Shown: positions 34,246 to 43,229, counted from the stretch's first letter. The stretch: DNA of 64,000 bases from Paenibacillus sp. J5C2022 (GCF_025567625.1 NZ_JAOQJC010000010.1:124001-188000), one strand, 5' to 3'. A program made the numbers and translations. Notes: generated by a model from the sequence alone, not told the origin.

Positions 34246-35983
34246 GCGATGGTCCTCCTTCTGCCGGAATGACGATTGTGATGGTCGTTCCCTCTCCTTC
34301 GGGACTGGATATGCTCAGGCCGCATCCGTCCCCGTAATACAGCCGCAGCCGTTCGTGAATGCTGTGCAGCCCGAGATGGTAATAACCGGTCATGGGAGCG
34401 GCGGGAGCCGACAGCAGCAGCGTCTTCCGCTTCTCCGTCGGAATGCCGACTCCGTCGTCGCTGACTTGTATCATGATGCGTTCCCCGATTCTCTCTCCGG
34501 CAATAACGATAGAACCGAGCTCCCCTTTGGGAAGGATGCCATGGAAGATTGCATTTTCCACAACGGGCTGAAGCGTGAATTTCGGTATGAGCACTTCGGT
34601 CATATCCTCCCCGATATCGCAATCCAGAATGAACTGCCCGGGATAACGGATATTCATCAAGAAGACGTAACGGTTCACCCCGTCTAGCTCTTCGGAGAAG
34701 GGAACGAATTCCTGCACCTTATCCAGATGGAAGTGAAGCAGCGCGGACAGGTTCGTGATCATCGCATCGACCTCCTTCGTCTCTCCTCTTCGGGCCAGAT
34801 AGCTGATGGAGTTAAGCGTATTATAGAGAAAGTGGGGTTGAATCTGCGTCTGCAGTACCTTCAGCTCGTAATGCTTCTTCTCGATCTCGGTCCGCACGTT
34901 CGCCTCCATCAGCTGCTTCACCTTGACGACCATCCGGTTGAAAGCAATGCCCAGCATGCCCAGCTCATCCTGACGGGCTACAGCGATCTGGGTCTGGAAG
35001 TCGCCGGCGCTCACCTTCTTCATCTGTCCGATCAATTGCTTGAGCGGCCTCGTGACATACCGGGCCAAGTAATAGGAGACGAACAGGCACAGCAGCAGCG
35101 CCGCCAAGCCGATTAAGGCGGAGAACGCTTTCATGAAGGACAAGGAACGCTCCAGCACGCTTTCATCCAGCATGATCATCACTTGCCAGCCCCACAGGTT
35201 GCCGCTTGCCCTCGTGATCAGCAGCCGCCTTCCATCGTCGTCTTTCACCCGCCAGGAGGACAGATTATTCTCTATGCTAACGGCGGGGAATCCGCGGAGA
35301 TAATAGGACTTCCCGAACGCATCGTAACCGACGTAAGGCGAATGGATGGAGATTGGCTGGTATCCCCGACTAACAATGAGCAGCGACTCCCGGGAGCTGT
35401 ATTCGTGATCCACGTAGCTGGTCCATAACGCATCCAGATTCAGATCCGCCGCCAATATGGCCGCGGCCTTCCCGTCTTCGGCAGTCGGCAGCTTGACGAC
35501 GACGGTGACGGTGTAGTCGGATACGGGCGAGAAGTAAGGCTCCGTCCATACGACAGAGGAGTCGCTGCTGTTCAGGTGTCGGTAGAGCCGGCTTATTTGC
35601 TCCGGCGGGGCGATCTCCCAGAGCAGTCGGGACGTCCCGACGACATGGCCGTTTCCATCCATATAGTACAGATTTTTGATGTCTTCATTCCACTGCAGCT
35701 TGTAGCGGTCGAGAGCCTCCATCATCTCGTCAGGATCGGAAGAGCGTAACCGGTCGTCTCCGGCAATAAAATGAAGATCCTTCTGTATGCTCTTCATGAA
35801 TTGGTTGAGAAAGTAGTCGGTCCGGTTCAGCGCATGGGTGACGTAGGATTGCTGCTGGCTTGTGAATTGCTGCGAGATGTATTGCTGGGAGACGAGACCG
35901 AGCAGCAGAATAAGGGACGATATCGAGATGAAGCCGATGCCGAACATTTTGAGAGGCAGACTGGCGAATAGCGAACGCATCAT
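34238..35983 (-). CDS. YesM-type sensor histidine kinase (third set)
   Basis: A 581-residue kinase. One membrane helix lies at residues ~10-32 and one at ~280-305, with a Cache-type sensor between them. A HAMP linker (RYVTRPLKQLIGQM) is followed by the phosphoacceptor in IQPHFLYN. Here Gln replaces the usual Asn two residues before the His. FTLQPVVENAIFHGI and DDGVGIP bind ATP. AGGAG lies about 10 bases before the ATG. It forms an operon with the regulator gene and is divergent from the third importer. Confidence 0.9.
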   Translation of the reverse strand: MMRSLFASLPLKMFGIGFISISSLILLLGLVSQQYISQQFTSQQQSYVTHALNRTDYFLNQFMKSIQKDLHFIAGDDRLRSSDPDEMMEALDRYKLQWNEDIKNLYYMDGNGHVVGTSRLLWEIAPPEQISRLYRHLNSSDSSVVWTEPYFSPVSDYTVTVVVKLPTAEDGKAAAILAADLNLDALWTSYVDHEYSSRESLLIVSRGYQPISIHSPYVGYDAFGKSYYLRGFPAVSIENNLSSWRVKDDDGRRLLITRASGNLWGWQVMIMLDESVLERSLSFMKAFSALIGLAALLLCLFVSYYLARYVTRPLKQLIGQMKKVSAGDFQTQIAVARQDELGMLGIAFNRMVVKVKQLMEANVRTEIEKKHYELKVLQTQIQPHFLYNTLNSISYLARRGETKEVDAMITNLSALLHFHLDKVQEFVPFSEELDGVNRYVFLMNIRYPGQFILDCDIGEDMTEVLIPKFTLQPVVENAIFHGILPKGELGSIVIAGERIGERIMIQVSDDGVGIPTEKRKTLLLSAPAAPMTGYYHLGLHSIHERLRLYYGDGCGLSISSPEGEGTTITIVIPAEGGPSHG

Positions 35984-36026
35984 AACGCAGCACTCCTATT
36001 GGAAATCGCATGGCAATTGTATTCCG

Positions 36027-36035
36027 ATTATAGCA
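36027..36035 (-). promoter_or_regulatory. Extended -10 promoter of the third two-component operon
   Basis: On the minus strand TGC-TATAAT occupies 36035-36027, about 45 bases before the kinase start. No good -35 is present 17 bases further back. TACAAT at 36124-36129 on the plus strand may serve the divergent importer, also without a clear -35, as expected for an activator-dependent promoter. Confidence 0.5.
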
Positions 36036-36160
36036 TGCTCCCTTATGCGGTGTACGGACGATGTCCCAAAGAATGCGAAGGATTGGCTAAAGGAACCGTA
36101 AGTTTTTGGTGCAGGGGCCGGAGTACAATAGGGGCAACACTTAACGGCTGGGGGACAGAT

Positions 36161-37123
36161 ATGACAACGCTTCCTGTAGAAAAACGAAAAGCTGCCGCAT
36201 CGGCTGCCCGTTGGGTATTGACGAGAAAGCTGCGCGTCCTGCTCAAATACAAGTACCGGTACCTGCTTATTTTGCCCGGGCTGCTCTATATTCTCATCTT
36301 TAAATACGGCCCCTTGTACGGAGTGACGATCGCCTTCCTCGACTACTCTCCGTTCAAGGGCATCGGCGGCAGTTCGTGGGTGGGTCTGAAGTGGTTCCGG
36401 GTGTTCATGGAAAGCCCCGACTTCTGGCAAGTGACCCGGAATACGATCGTCATCAGCGTCATGAAGATCGTATTCGGCATGACGCCGGACATTCTGCTGG
36501 CGCTGCTGCTGAACGAGGTTCGCAAATCATGGTTCAAGCGAATCATCCAGACGCTGACGTATATGCCGCATTTTCTGTCCTGGGTCATTATATACGGCAT
36601 TGTAATCGCCTTCTTGTCACCGACGACGGGACTGGTCAACCATATGCTGCAGGAATGGGGAATGAGCCCGGTCGCCTTCCTTATGTCGAATGACTGGTTC
36701 CGGTGGATTCTGATCGGATCGGATATATGGAAGGACATCGGTTGGGGAGCGATTATCTATCTGGCGGCCCTGACGGCGATCGACCAGCAGCTCTATGAAG
36801 CCGCCACGATTGACGGGGCGGGCAGGTGGAAGCAGACGTGGCATATTACGCTCCCCGGCATCCGCAATGTCATCGTCCTGTTGCTTATCCTCAAGCTGGG
36901 CACGGTGCTGGATGCGGGCTTCACGCAAATATACGCCATGTACAATCCGCTCGTCTATGAATCCGTCGATATTATCGACACATGGGTATATCGGAAGGGC
37001 ATTATCGAGAACAACTTCAGCATGGCGACGGCTGTCGGGTTATTCAAGTCGGTCATCGGCCTCCTGCTTGTGCTGGGTGCCAACAAGCTGGCCAAGAAAT
37101 TCGGCGATTCCGGTATATGGTAG
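36161..37123 (+). CDS. Sugar ABC transporter permease, LplB type (third set)
   Basis: A 320-residue permease. ATG 36161 follows GGGGGA by 6 bases; the frame is open upstream to 35999 but that part lies in the promoter region. It has six membrane helices, the FKYGPLYGVTIAFLDY motif and EAATIDGAGRWKQTWHI as EAA loop. The C-terminus ends KLAKKFGDSGIW, like the second set. It works with the permease at 37135 and the lipoprotein at 38054. Confidence 0.9.
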   Translation: MTTLPVEKRKAAASAARWVLTRKLRVLLKYKYRYLLILPGLLYILIFKYGPLYGVTIAFLDYSPFKGIGGSSWVGLKWFRVFMESPDFWQVTRNTIVISVMKIVFGMTPDILLALLLNEVRKSWFKRIIQTLTYMPHFLSWVIIYGIVIAFLSPTTGLVNHMLQEWGMSPVAFLMSNDWFRWILIGSDIWKDIGWGAIIYLAALTAIDQQLYEAATIDGAGRWKQTWHITLPGIRNVIVLLLILKLGTVLDAGFTQIYAMYNPLVYESVDIIDTWVYRKGIIENNFSMATAVGLFKSVIGLLLVLGANKLAKKFGDSGIW

Positions 37124-37134
37124 GAGGGGTGAAG

Positions 37135-38004
37135 ATGAGGTTATCATTAAGCGAGCGAATATTTCACTATATCAATTATGCGCTGTTGTCGATTATGGGG
37201 CTGATCGCATTGTTCCCGGTATTCTATGTGCTTGTCGTATCGGTCACGCCTTATCTGGAGCTGGTGCGCAACGGAGGCTTCGTCGTGTTCCCGCGGCAGA
37301 TCACGTTCCAGGCCTATGGCGAGCTGCTGCAGGACCCCGGCATGATGAGGGCGTTCGCCAATTCCATCTATATTACTGTCGTGTCCACGGCGATCGGCGT
37401 CCTGCTGTCACTTATGCTGGCCTATGGGCTGACCAATCCGTCCATGCCGGGCCGCAATGTCATTCTGTTCCTGCTGCTGCTGACGATGCTGTTCCATGGA
37501 GGACTGATTCCGCAGTATATGCTGGTGAAGTCGCTGGGCTTGCTCAATACGTACTGGGTGCTTATCCTGTCCGGTACTGTGTCGGTATTCAACGTGCTGG
37601 TTATGAAGAGCTTCATCGAGAACTTGCCGCACAATCTGGAGGAAGCCGCGCTGATCGACGGCACGACGGAGATCGGTTACTTGTTCCGAATCGTCATTCC
37701 GCTCTCCGCTCCTATCATCGCGACCATCGGACTGTTCTACGCGGTGACGCATTGGAACGCGTTCTTCGAAGCGATTCTGTATGTGTCCGATACGGATAAG
37801 CATCCGCTGCAGACGGTGCTGCGCGCTATGCTGAACACACCAGACCCTTCGGAGCTGCAGGGGAGCACGATCGAGACGGTCATTCCGACGGAGGCGAGCA
37901 AGATGGCTGCTGTCATACTGTCGATCATACCGGTATTGGTGCTGTACCCGTTCCTGCAACAGTATTTCACGAAGGGGGTGCTGCTTGGATCGATTAAAGG
38001 TTAG
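37135..38004 (+). CDS. Sugar ABC transporter permease, YtcP/LplC type (third set)
   Basis: A 289-residue permease; ATG 37135 follows TAGGAGGGG by 5 bases, 11 bases after the preceding stop. The EAA loop is EEAALIDGTTEIGYLFRIVIP and the C-terminus ends YFTKGVLLGSIKG. It is the channel partner of the LplB-type protein. Confidence 0.9.
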   Translation: MRLSLSERIFHYINYALLSIMGLIALFPVFYVLVVSVTPYLELVRNGGFVVFPRQITFQAYGELLQDPGMMRAFANSIYITVVSTAIGVLLSLMLAYGLTNPSMPGRNVILFLLLLTMLFHGGLIPQYMLVKSLGLLNTYWVLILSGTVSVFNVLVMKSFIENLPHNLEEAALIDGTTEIGYLFRIVIPLSAPIIATIGLFYAVTHWNAFFEAILYVSDTDKHPLQTVLRAMLNTPDPSELQGSTIETVIPTEASKMAAVILSIIPVLVLYPFLQQYFTKGVLLGSIKG

Positions 38005-38053
38005 CTTCACATGTTCGGCACAATGGCTTGGGATAGACAAGAGGAGGATGACG

Positions 38054-39655
38054 ATGAAGAAGTGGATGTCCGGCTTGATCGTATTGGCATTAATGATGCT
38101 GTGCGTCGCTTGCAGCAACGGCGATAACGGCGATAACGGAAGCAATGAGAAGGGCGGGGCGAAAGAGGATCAGACCGATACCGGTCAAGCGGCGACGGCC
38201 GCGCCTGAAGAGACGGTGAAGATCGAAGTGGAGAGATGGTTCTCGGTCACGGTGGACCCGCCTGAGCCGGGGAATGACGCCATCCTGCAGCAGATCAAGA
38301 AGGATTTGAACATCGACCTGCAATATGCGTTCACCAGCGGCAAGTCTGACGAATGGAGGGCGAAGCTGGGAGCGAGAATCGCGGCGAGCGATCTGCCGGA
38401 AGCGATTCTGTTCTTCAATATGAAGGATTACGTCAAGGCGCAGATGGAGGGCTACCTGATGCCGCTCAACGATGTGCTCACGCTCGACAATCTGCCTTCC
38501 AACATGGGCTACATCAACAAGGAAATGCTGTTCAGCATCTCGGATAGCGACGGGAACTACCACGGCATCCCTTCCAGACCGCCAAGCGTGACCAACAGTC
38601 TGTTCATCCGCAAGGATTGGCTCGACAAGCTGGAGCTGCCGATGCCGCAGACGACGGAGGAGCTGCGCGAGGTGATGCTGGCATTCGCACACGATGATCC
38701 CGACGGCAACGGCAAGAAGGATACGTTCGGCTTCTCGGCGCCGGGCTCGTCCATGACGAATCAGGTATTCTGGCAGCTGCTGTCCTCTTTTACCGGAGAC
38801 GTGCGGGGAACCTATTGGGTGGATGAAGCGGGCAAGCTGGCGGGCGGCCCCACAAGCGACGGCATGCGGCAATACTTGCAATATATGCAGGACTTGATGA
38901 AGGAAGGCGCCATCGATCCCGATATGGCGACGAACAACCTGGACCGGGTGACGCAGAAGATCGAGCAGGGCCAGGTGGGCATCTTCTTCCATGCGGGCTA
39001 CCCGGCTTCTATCGTGGACAATATGAAGGCGATCAATCCCGATGCGGAGACGGTTATCCTTCCTCCGGTGACGGGGCCTGCGGGGAGAGCCTCCAACAAC
39101 GCCAAGACATATGCGCCTAACGGCGTGCTCGGCGTGACGATGAAACTGAAGGACGATCCGGCCAAGGTGCAGAAGATTATCGACCTGCTGAACTGGATGA
39201 ACGGCGGCATAGGCGAAGAGCTGCTGACGTTCGGCGTAGAGGGCGTGAACCACAAGCGGGAGAACGGGAAGGTGACCGAGTTCTTGCCGGGGAAGCAGAG
39301 CAATTATTTGCCCGCCTATTCGCTTATCGGAGAGACGGCGCTGAAGACGAAGCCGGAATCGGTCCAGGCCTTCTATCCCGATCCGTTCCTCTACGAGCAG
39401 CAGATGCTGCTGCTTGGCGACAAGCCGGAGAGAGGCAGCGTCTTCACGATGGGCTACGCCAAGGAACCGATCGAATACGCCGCCGATCTGAACAAGTATG
39501 TCAACGAAATGATGATGAAGTTCATCTATGCGAATGTTGCGCTGGACGACAGCAGCTGGGCTGACTACGTCAAGACGTACATGGAAACTTACAAGGGGCA
39601 GCGGTATGTGGACGCCGTGACGGAACAGCTGGAGCAGAATGGTGTATTAAAGTAG
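38054..39655 (+). CDS. Extracellular sugar-binding lipoprotein (third set)
   Basis: A 533-residue lipoprotein. ATG 38054 is 6 bases after AGAGGAGG; ATG 38048 abuts it. The signal peptide ends at the Cys of CVACSN, followed by repeats of GDN. DDPDGNGKKDTFG is the calcium-type loop shared with the other two binding proteins. The next gene, 29 bases after the stop, encodes a secreted beta-helix protein likely to generate or process the ligand. Confidence 0.9.
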   Translation: MKKWMSGLIVLALMMLCVACSNGDNGDNGSNEKGGAKEDQTDTGQAATAAPEETVKIEVERWFSVTVDPPEPGNDAILQQIKKDLNIDLQYAFTSGKSDEWRAKLGARIAASDLPEAILFFNMKDYVKAQMEGYLMPLNDVLTLDNLPSNMGYINKEMLFSISDSDGNYHGIPSRPPSVTNSLFIRKDWLDKLELPMPQTTEELREVMLAFAHDDPDGNGKKDTFGFSAPGSSMTNQVFWQLLSSFTGDVRGTYWVDEAGKLAGGPTSDGMRQYLQYMQDLMKEGAIDPDMATNNLDRVTQKIEQGQVGIFFHAGYPASIVDNMKAINPDAETVILPPVTGPAGRASNNAKTYAPNGVLGVTMKLKDDPAKVQKIIDLLNWMNGGIGEELLTFGVEGVNHKRENGKVTEFLPGKQSNYLPAYSLIGETALKTKPESVQAFYPDPFLYEQQMLLLGDKPERGSVFTMGYAKEPIEYAADLNKYVNEMMMKFIYANVALDDSSWADYVKTYMETYKGQRYVDAVTEQLEQNGVLK

Positions 39656-39684
39656 CAATTAGCTTATAAAGAGGAGTGTTGAAG

Positions 39685-41274
39685 ATGGAGGAAAACAAGC
39701 ACAATGGGCATGTGGAGCCCGCCTCGGAAAGCGATCAGTCTACGAACGGCATCATGATGGACAGAAGAAAGCTGCTCAAGGCGATCGGTGCGACAAGCGT
39801 AGCGGTCGTGGCGGGCGGCTTGATCAACGGCAACATTGCAAGCGCTTTTAACGAGAAAGCCGGCGAGAAGGGGAAGAAGGACAAGGGAGGAAAGGGGCAA
39901 GGCGCGGACTGCTGCGACGAGCTGAGCGAGCTGATCGGCGATCCGCAGCTGTTCCGTCCGGAGGATGCCGATCTGATCGCCAAGATGCTGAATGAATCGA
40001 CGGAGCGGGCGGTCAATCTGGGTTGGTTCAGTCCTGCGGGCAACGGGACGACCGACGATTCGGAAGCATGGAATGCGGCGATTGCGGCGGTTCCGCCGGG
40101 CGGTTCACTCTTCGTGCCGCCTGGCACTTACTTCAGCGCGGATGGGTTCGTCTGCGAGCGGGGGGACATTACGATATTCGGTGCAGGGCCGTCCTCCCAT
40201 CTGACGACGAACAGCCAGAGGAATGCGCTGCGGGTGGGAACGAGCAGCCGCATGACACGGATTGCGAACGTCAATGTGCATTCGCTGAAATTCTCGCAGC
40301 AGGCGGGCCCCAGCGGAAGCGGCGAGGCCAACAACTACTCCGGTCTCAAGTCATGGTTCGTCGACCGGATCGTCATCTTCAACAACGACTTCGAGTACTG
40401 CGACGTTGCCGTCAGCCTGGCGGGCGGCGGCCACGAGCTCGGCTTCCCTGCGCGCGTGTCAGGCCGCAATATCGTGGCGATGAACCGAATGCTGAATACG
40501 CGCAAGATGGGAGTGGAAGTATTCTTCCAGGACAATACGATGGTCTACGCCAACAAAATGATCAATGAGAATGGGGTGAATCCGGCAGAGAGCCATGGCA
40601 TTCGCTTGATCGGCTCGCATCATACGATGTGCATTGCGAATGAAGTCCAGCGCTTCCGCACCGGCATCTCCAACCAGGGCGGCAGCTCGAACGGCTATCG
40701 GGAGAGCAACCATTTCATTAACGCGCATAACAAAATTCGTCAGTGTCTCAAAGGCATACAGGGCTTCGAAGGTGCGTACAACGGGCAAATTCTGTCCAAC
40801 TCCATCGAGATGATCAGGGAGCTCGGCATCGAATTCCGGCTGGAGTCGAAGGGCGGATGGGACAATCTGACCGTTACGGGCAATCTCATTACCGCCGATC
40901 CGGACTCCGGCGCCTCGCGCGGCGCCACCTTCACCGCCGGGGAGAGGCTGATCTTCCGGAACAATCAGTCCATCGGCTTCGGCAACGGCATGAGCTCCGG
41001 CTCCGCGTATCATGTCTATGTATCCGGAATCGGGAAGCTCGCCGTCGTGGAGGGCAATTACTTCGAGGACAATTACTACATATCGGGGAGCGGCCGCAAT
41101 CGGGGCGTCCGTGTCGACAACAATGCCAAGACGGTCATCTCCCGCAACAACGTGTTTCTCTCCCCGTCGCCGAATGCCTCCCAGCAGAACAGTCAGGATG
41201 CAAGCAACAGCACAGGCGCGCTGATCAAGGGCTATGCCGGAGTTGAGGATATGAACGATTACTTGCACCTGTAG
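39685..41274 (+). CDS. Secreted right-handed beta-helix protein (polysaccharide-lyase-like)
   Basis: A 529-residue protein; ATG 39685 lies 8 bases after GAGGAG. The N-terminus MMDRRKLLKAIGATSVAVVAGG is a twin-arginine-type signal (RRKLLK), implying folded export. After a Lys/Gly-rich linker the PDSEAWNAA-like segment (TDDSEAWNAAIAAVPPGGSLFVPPGTY) is the usual start of pectate-lyase-superfamily/pectin-lyase-fold proteins. Repeating short strands with Asn ladders (NNDFEYC, SNSIEM, GNLITADP, GNYFEDNYY, RNNVFL) describe the parallel beta-helix. Members cleave uronic-acid or other polysaccharides, or epimerise them; the reaction is unknown here. It closes the third importer operon and is followed by a hairpin. 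Confidence 0.8.
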   Translation: MEENKHNGHVEPASESDQSTNGIMMDRRKLLKAIGATSVAVVAGGLINGNIASAFNEKAGEKGKKDKGGKGQGADCCDELSELIGDPQLFRPEDADLIAKMLNESTERAVNLGWFSPAGNGTTDDSEAWNAAIAAVPPGGSLFVPPGTYFSADGFVCERGDITIFGAGPSSHLTTNSQRNALRVGTSSRMTRIANVNVHSLKFSQQAGPSGSGEANNYSGLKSWFVDRIVIFNNDFEYCDVAVSLAGGGHELGFPARVSGRNIVAMNRMLNTRKMGVEVFFQDNTMVYANKMINENGVNPAESHGIRLIGSHHTMCIANEVQRFRTGISNQGGSSNGYRESNHFINAHNKIRQCLKGIQGFEGAYNGQILSNSIEMIRELGIEFRLESKGGWDNLTVTGNLITADPDSGASRGATFTAGERLIFRNNQSIGFGNGMSSGSAYHVYVSGIGKLAVVEGNYFEDNYYISGSGRNRGVRVDNNAKTVISRNNVFLSPSPNASQQNSQDASNSTGALIKGYAGVEDMNDYLHL

Positions 41275-41333
41275 TTGGGAACGGTCGCATTGTGATCCCG
41301 ACGGATGAGGGCAGAGAATAAGGTTAGAATAGG

Positions 41334-41374
41334 AAGAGAAGGCCGGGGTTATCCGGCCTTCTCTTCCGCTTTTC
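41334..41374 (+). terminator. Strong hairpin after the beta-helix gene
   Basis: AGAGAAGGCCGG and CCGGCCTTCTCT make a twelve-pair stem with a six-base loop. The downstream T-run is interrupted (CCGCTTTT). Confidence 0.7.
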
Positions 41375-41479
41375 ACGGCGAAGAACGGAAAGGTTGTTCA
41401 ATGACGGATGCTTCTGGTTTACTAGATGGTTTGTCGTCAGACACACGCCGAAATAGGTAGGGATAGTATGCCAGCCGCA

Positions 41480-41531
41480 TTGACGTGAAACCTTAAGGTG
41501 TTATATAATTAATGAAACCTTAAGGTGTTAT
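41480..41531 (+). promoter_or_regulatory. Promoter with two direct-repeat operators of the SRPBCC-ArsR operon
   Basis: TTGACG (41480-41485) and TATAAT (41504-41509) are 18 bases apart. The 19-base sequence TGAAACCTTAAGGTGTTAT occurs twice without mismatch, at 41486-41504 and 41513-41531, period 27. Each copy holds the perfect palindrome ACCTTAAGGT. One copy fills the promoter spacer and the other covers the transcription start. The ArsR-type regulator encoded in the operon is the likely ligand, giving autorepression. Confidence 0.75.
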
Positions 41532-41582
41532 GTTGAGGCGTAAACTTTTGATATTATCGCCATCAGGAAGTGAGGAGTTTAA

Positions 41583-42002
41583 GTGGAACATCTACCGGAT
41601 ATTGAAAAGACAGTGGTGCTGGAAGCGCCAATTCAAAAAGTATGGCGGACCGTATCGACAGCGGAAGGCATCGCCGTCTGGTTCATGCCGAATGACTTCA
41701 AACCGGTTATAGGTCATGAATTCCATGTGCAGTCACCGTTCGGACCGTCTCCGTGCAAGGTATTGGAGGTGGACGAGCCGCACAGACTGTCCTTCTCATG
41801 GGATACGGATGGATGGGTGGTGACGTTCACACTGCGGGAGATGGAGGACAAGACGGAGTTTACCATGATCCATAGCGGATGGAAGGAGAGCGAGCACATT
41901 CTGCCGAAGGCGGGCGAGAAGGCCTCTGTTGTCCGCGATAAGATGAATGGCGGCTGGGAAGGCATCGTTCGCGACCGGCTTAGAAAGGCTGTGGAGGAGT
42001 AA
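41583..42002 (+). CDS. SRPBCC (AHSA1-like) domain protein
   Basis: A 139-residue protein starting at GTG 41583 after TGAGGAG. The pattern [26 protein letters not shown] at the start and [17 protein letters not shown] at the end is typical of the Aha1/CalC-like START-fold family that binds hydrophobic ligands. The function of most members is unknown. It is followed without gap by an ArsR regulator gene, a pairing common in Firmicutes and Actinobacteria. The promoter carries two identical operator copies. Confidence 0.85.
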   Translation: MEHLPDIEKTVVLEAPIQKVWRTVSTAEGIAVWFMPNDFKPVIGHEFHVQSPFGPSPCKVLEVDEPHRLSFSWDTDGWVVTFTLREMEDKTEFTMIHSGWKESEHILPKAGEKASVVRDKMNGGWEGIVRDRLRKAVEE

Positions 42003-42323
42003 GTGGGGGCAGCCAAGCACGATGTGTTCCAGGCGCTTGCCGATCCGACTCGCAGAGAAGTCGTTCGCTTGCTCGCGCAGCATGAGCTGCCCATCTCGGA
42101 TATAGCCGCCCGCTTTCCCATAAGTCGTACGGCAATTGTGAAGCATCTGCATATTCTGTCGGAAGCGCAGCTGGTGAACGGCCGCAAGGTCGGCAGGGAG
42201 AAGAGGTATCGTCTGCAGCCCGAGCCCTTGCTGGAGTTGCAGCAATGGCTTGCTTACTTCGACCAGTTCTGGAGCAACAAGCTGTCTATGCTGAAGCATC
42301 TCGTGGAGCGGGAGGAAGAGTAG
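42003..42323 (+). CDS. ArsR-family transcriptional regulator
   Basis: A 106-residue winged-helix protein starting at GTG 42003 right after the preceding stop, with GGAGG upstream. DVFQALADPTRREVVRLLAQHELPISDIAARF and RTAIVKHLHIL are the ArsR DNA-binding region. There are no cysteine pairs of the metal-sensing kind (only hydrophobic and charged residues at the usual sites), so it is probably not a metal sensor. It probably represses its own operon at the duplicated palindromes at 41486-41531. Confidence 0.85.
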   Translation: MGAAKHDVFQALADPTRREVVRLLAQHELPISDIAARFPISRTAIVKHLHILSEAQLVNGRKVGREKRYRLQPEPLLELQQWLAYFDQFWSNKLSMLKHLVEREEE

Positions 42324-42396
42324 ACGCAGGAATAGCAGCCTTCCTGCGTAACATCCGTTCGCAGTCTACGAGTAGAATAGTTGGCATGGATAAAGC

Positions 42397-42640
42397 AGGG
42401 CTGCAGGCGATGTGACCTCGGCTGTAGACGGGAAAGTGTGCTGCTGGAGGGCTGCAGGTGATGTGACCTCGGTTGGAGGCAGGAATGTGTGCTGCTGGAG
42501 GGCTGCAGACTATGCGGCCTCGGTTGGAGGCAGGAATGTGTGCTGCTAGAGGGCTGCAGGCGATGTGACCTCAGTTGTAGGCGGGAAAGTGTGCGGCTGG
42601 AGGGCTGCAGGCGATGTGACCTCGGTTGCAATTCGGAATA
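42397..42640. repeat. 51-base minisatellite, about five copies
   Basis: Units beginning AGGGCTGCAG start at 42397, 42448, 42499, 42550 and 42601, an exact period of 51. Copies differ at a few positions (for example GCGATGTGACCTC versus ACTATGCGGCCTC). Because 51 is a multiple of three, a minus-strand frame stays open and would give 17-residue repeats, but it has no gene-like start. The array fills the gap between the ArsR gene and the FMN reductase. Confidence 0.85.
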
Positions 42641-42680
42641 AGTGTGAAAGAGGATATGGCTGAAAGGATTGAGGACATTC

Positions 42681-43229
42681 ATGAAAATCGCAATAGTGGC
42701 AGGAAGCAACAGAAGCTCCGCGACAAGCACGAGGCTGGCGGAATATGGTGCGCGCCTGACCCGAAGCAAAGGACATGATACGGAATTGTTCGATTTATAC
42801 CGCACACCGCTCCCATTCTACTGCCCAGATGAGTATTACGAGGGGCATAAAGGGTTGACGCAATTCAAAGAGCTGATGAGGCAAGCGGATGCCGTCGTGC
42901 TGGCTACGCCGGAATATCACGGCAGCGTGAGCGGCGTGCTGAAGAATGCGCTGGACTTCCTGGGCAAGGAGCATCTTGGCGGCAAGCCGGTTCTGTCGCT
43001 CAGCTCGGCAGGAGGGGCAGTCGGCGTCAGCTCGCTGCAGCACCTCCAGACGATTATCCGCAATGTGCACGGGATCAATGTGCCGGAGTGGATATCCATT
43101 GGCGGAAGCCAGCGCGAATGGTTCCGGCAAGCTCGGGGTGACGAACAACCGGATGAGGCGATCGCCCTTCGCATTAACCGCGCATGGGATGCTTTCCTGG
43201 AGCTGGCCAGACTTGTGCGCGGATTGTAA
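42681..43229 (+). CDS. NAD(P)H-dependent FMN reductase
   Basis: A 182-residue flavodoxin-like protein. ATG 42681 follows GAGGAC by 5 bases. The phosphate loop is AGSNRSSATSTRLAEY, the isoalloxazine loop LATPEYHGSVSGVLKNALDFL and the third loop SSAGGAVG. These are the three FMN-binding loops of the azoreductase/YhdA-like family. It reduces FMN or quinones and azo dyes with NAD(P)H. It appears monocistronic, lying just after the 51-base repeat. Confidence 0.85.
   Translation: MKIAIVAGSNRSSATSTRLAEYGARLTRSKGHDTELFDLYRTPLPFYCPDEYYEGHKGLTQFKELMRQADAVVLATPEYHGSVSGVLKNALDFLGKEHLGGKPVLSLSSAGGAVGVSSLQHLQTIIRNVHGINVPEWISIGGSQREWFRQARGDEQPDEAIALRINRAWDAFLELARLVRGL

Noticed and set aside
38090-39253. 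Long minus-strand open frame opposite the third binding protein
   Set aside because: Same shadow effect; the plus strand encodes a clear lipoprotein with a signal peptide and conserved loop.
42254-42805. Minus-strand 183-residue frame with 17-residue repeats
   Set aside because: It exists because the minisatellite period is a multiple of three, overlaps the FMN reductase start, and has no ribosome site or recognisable domain.
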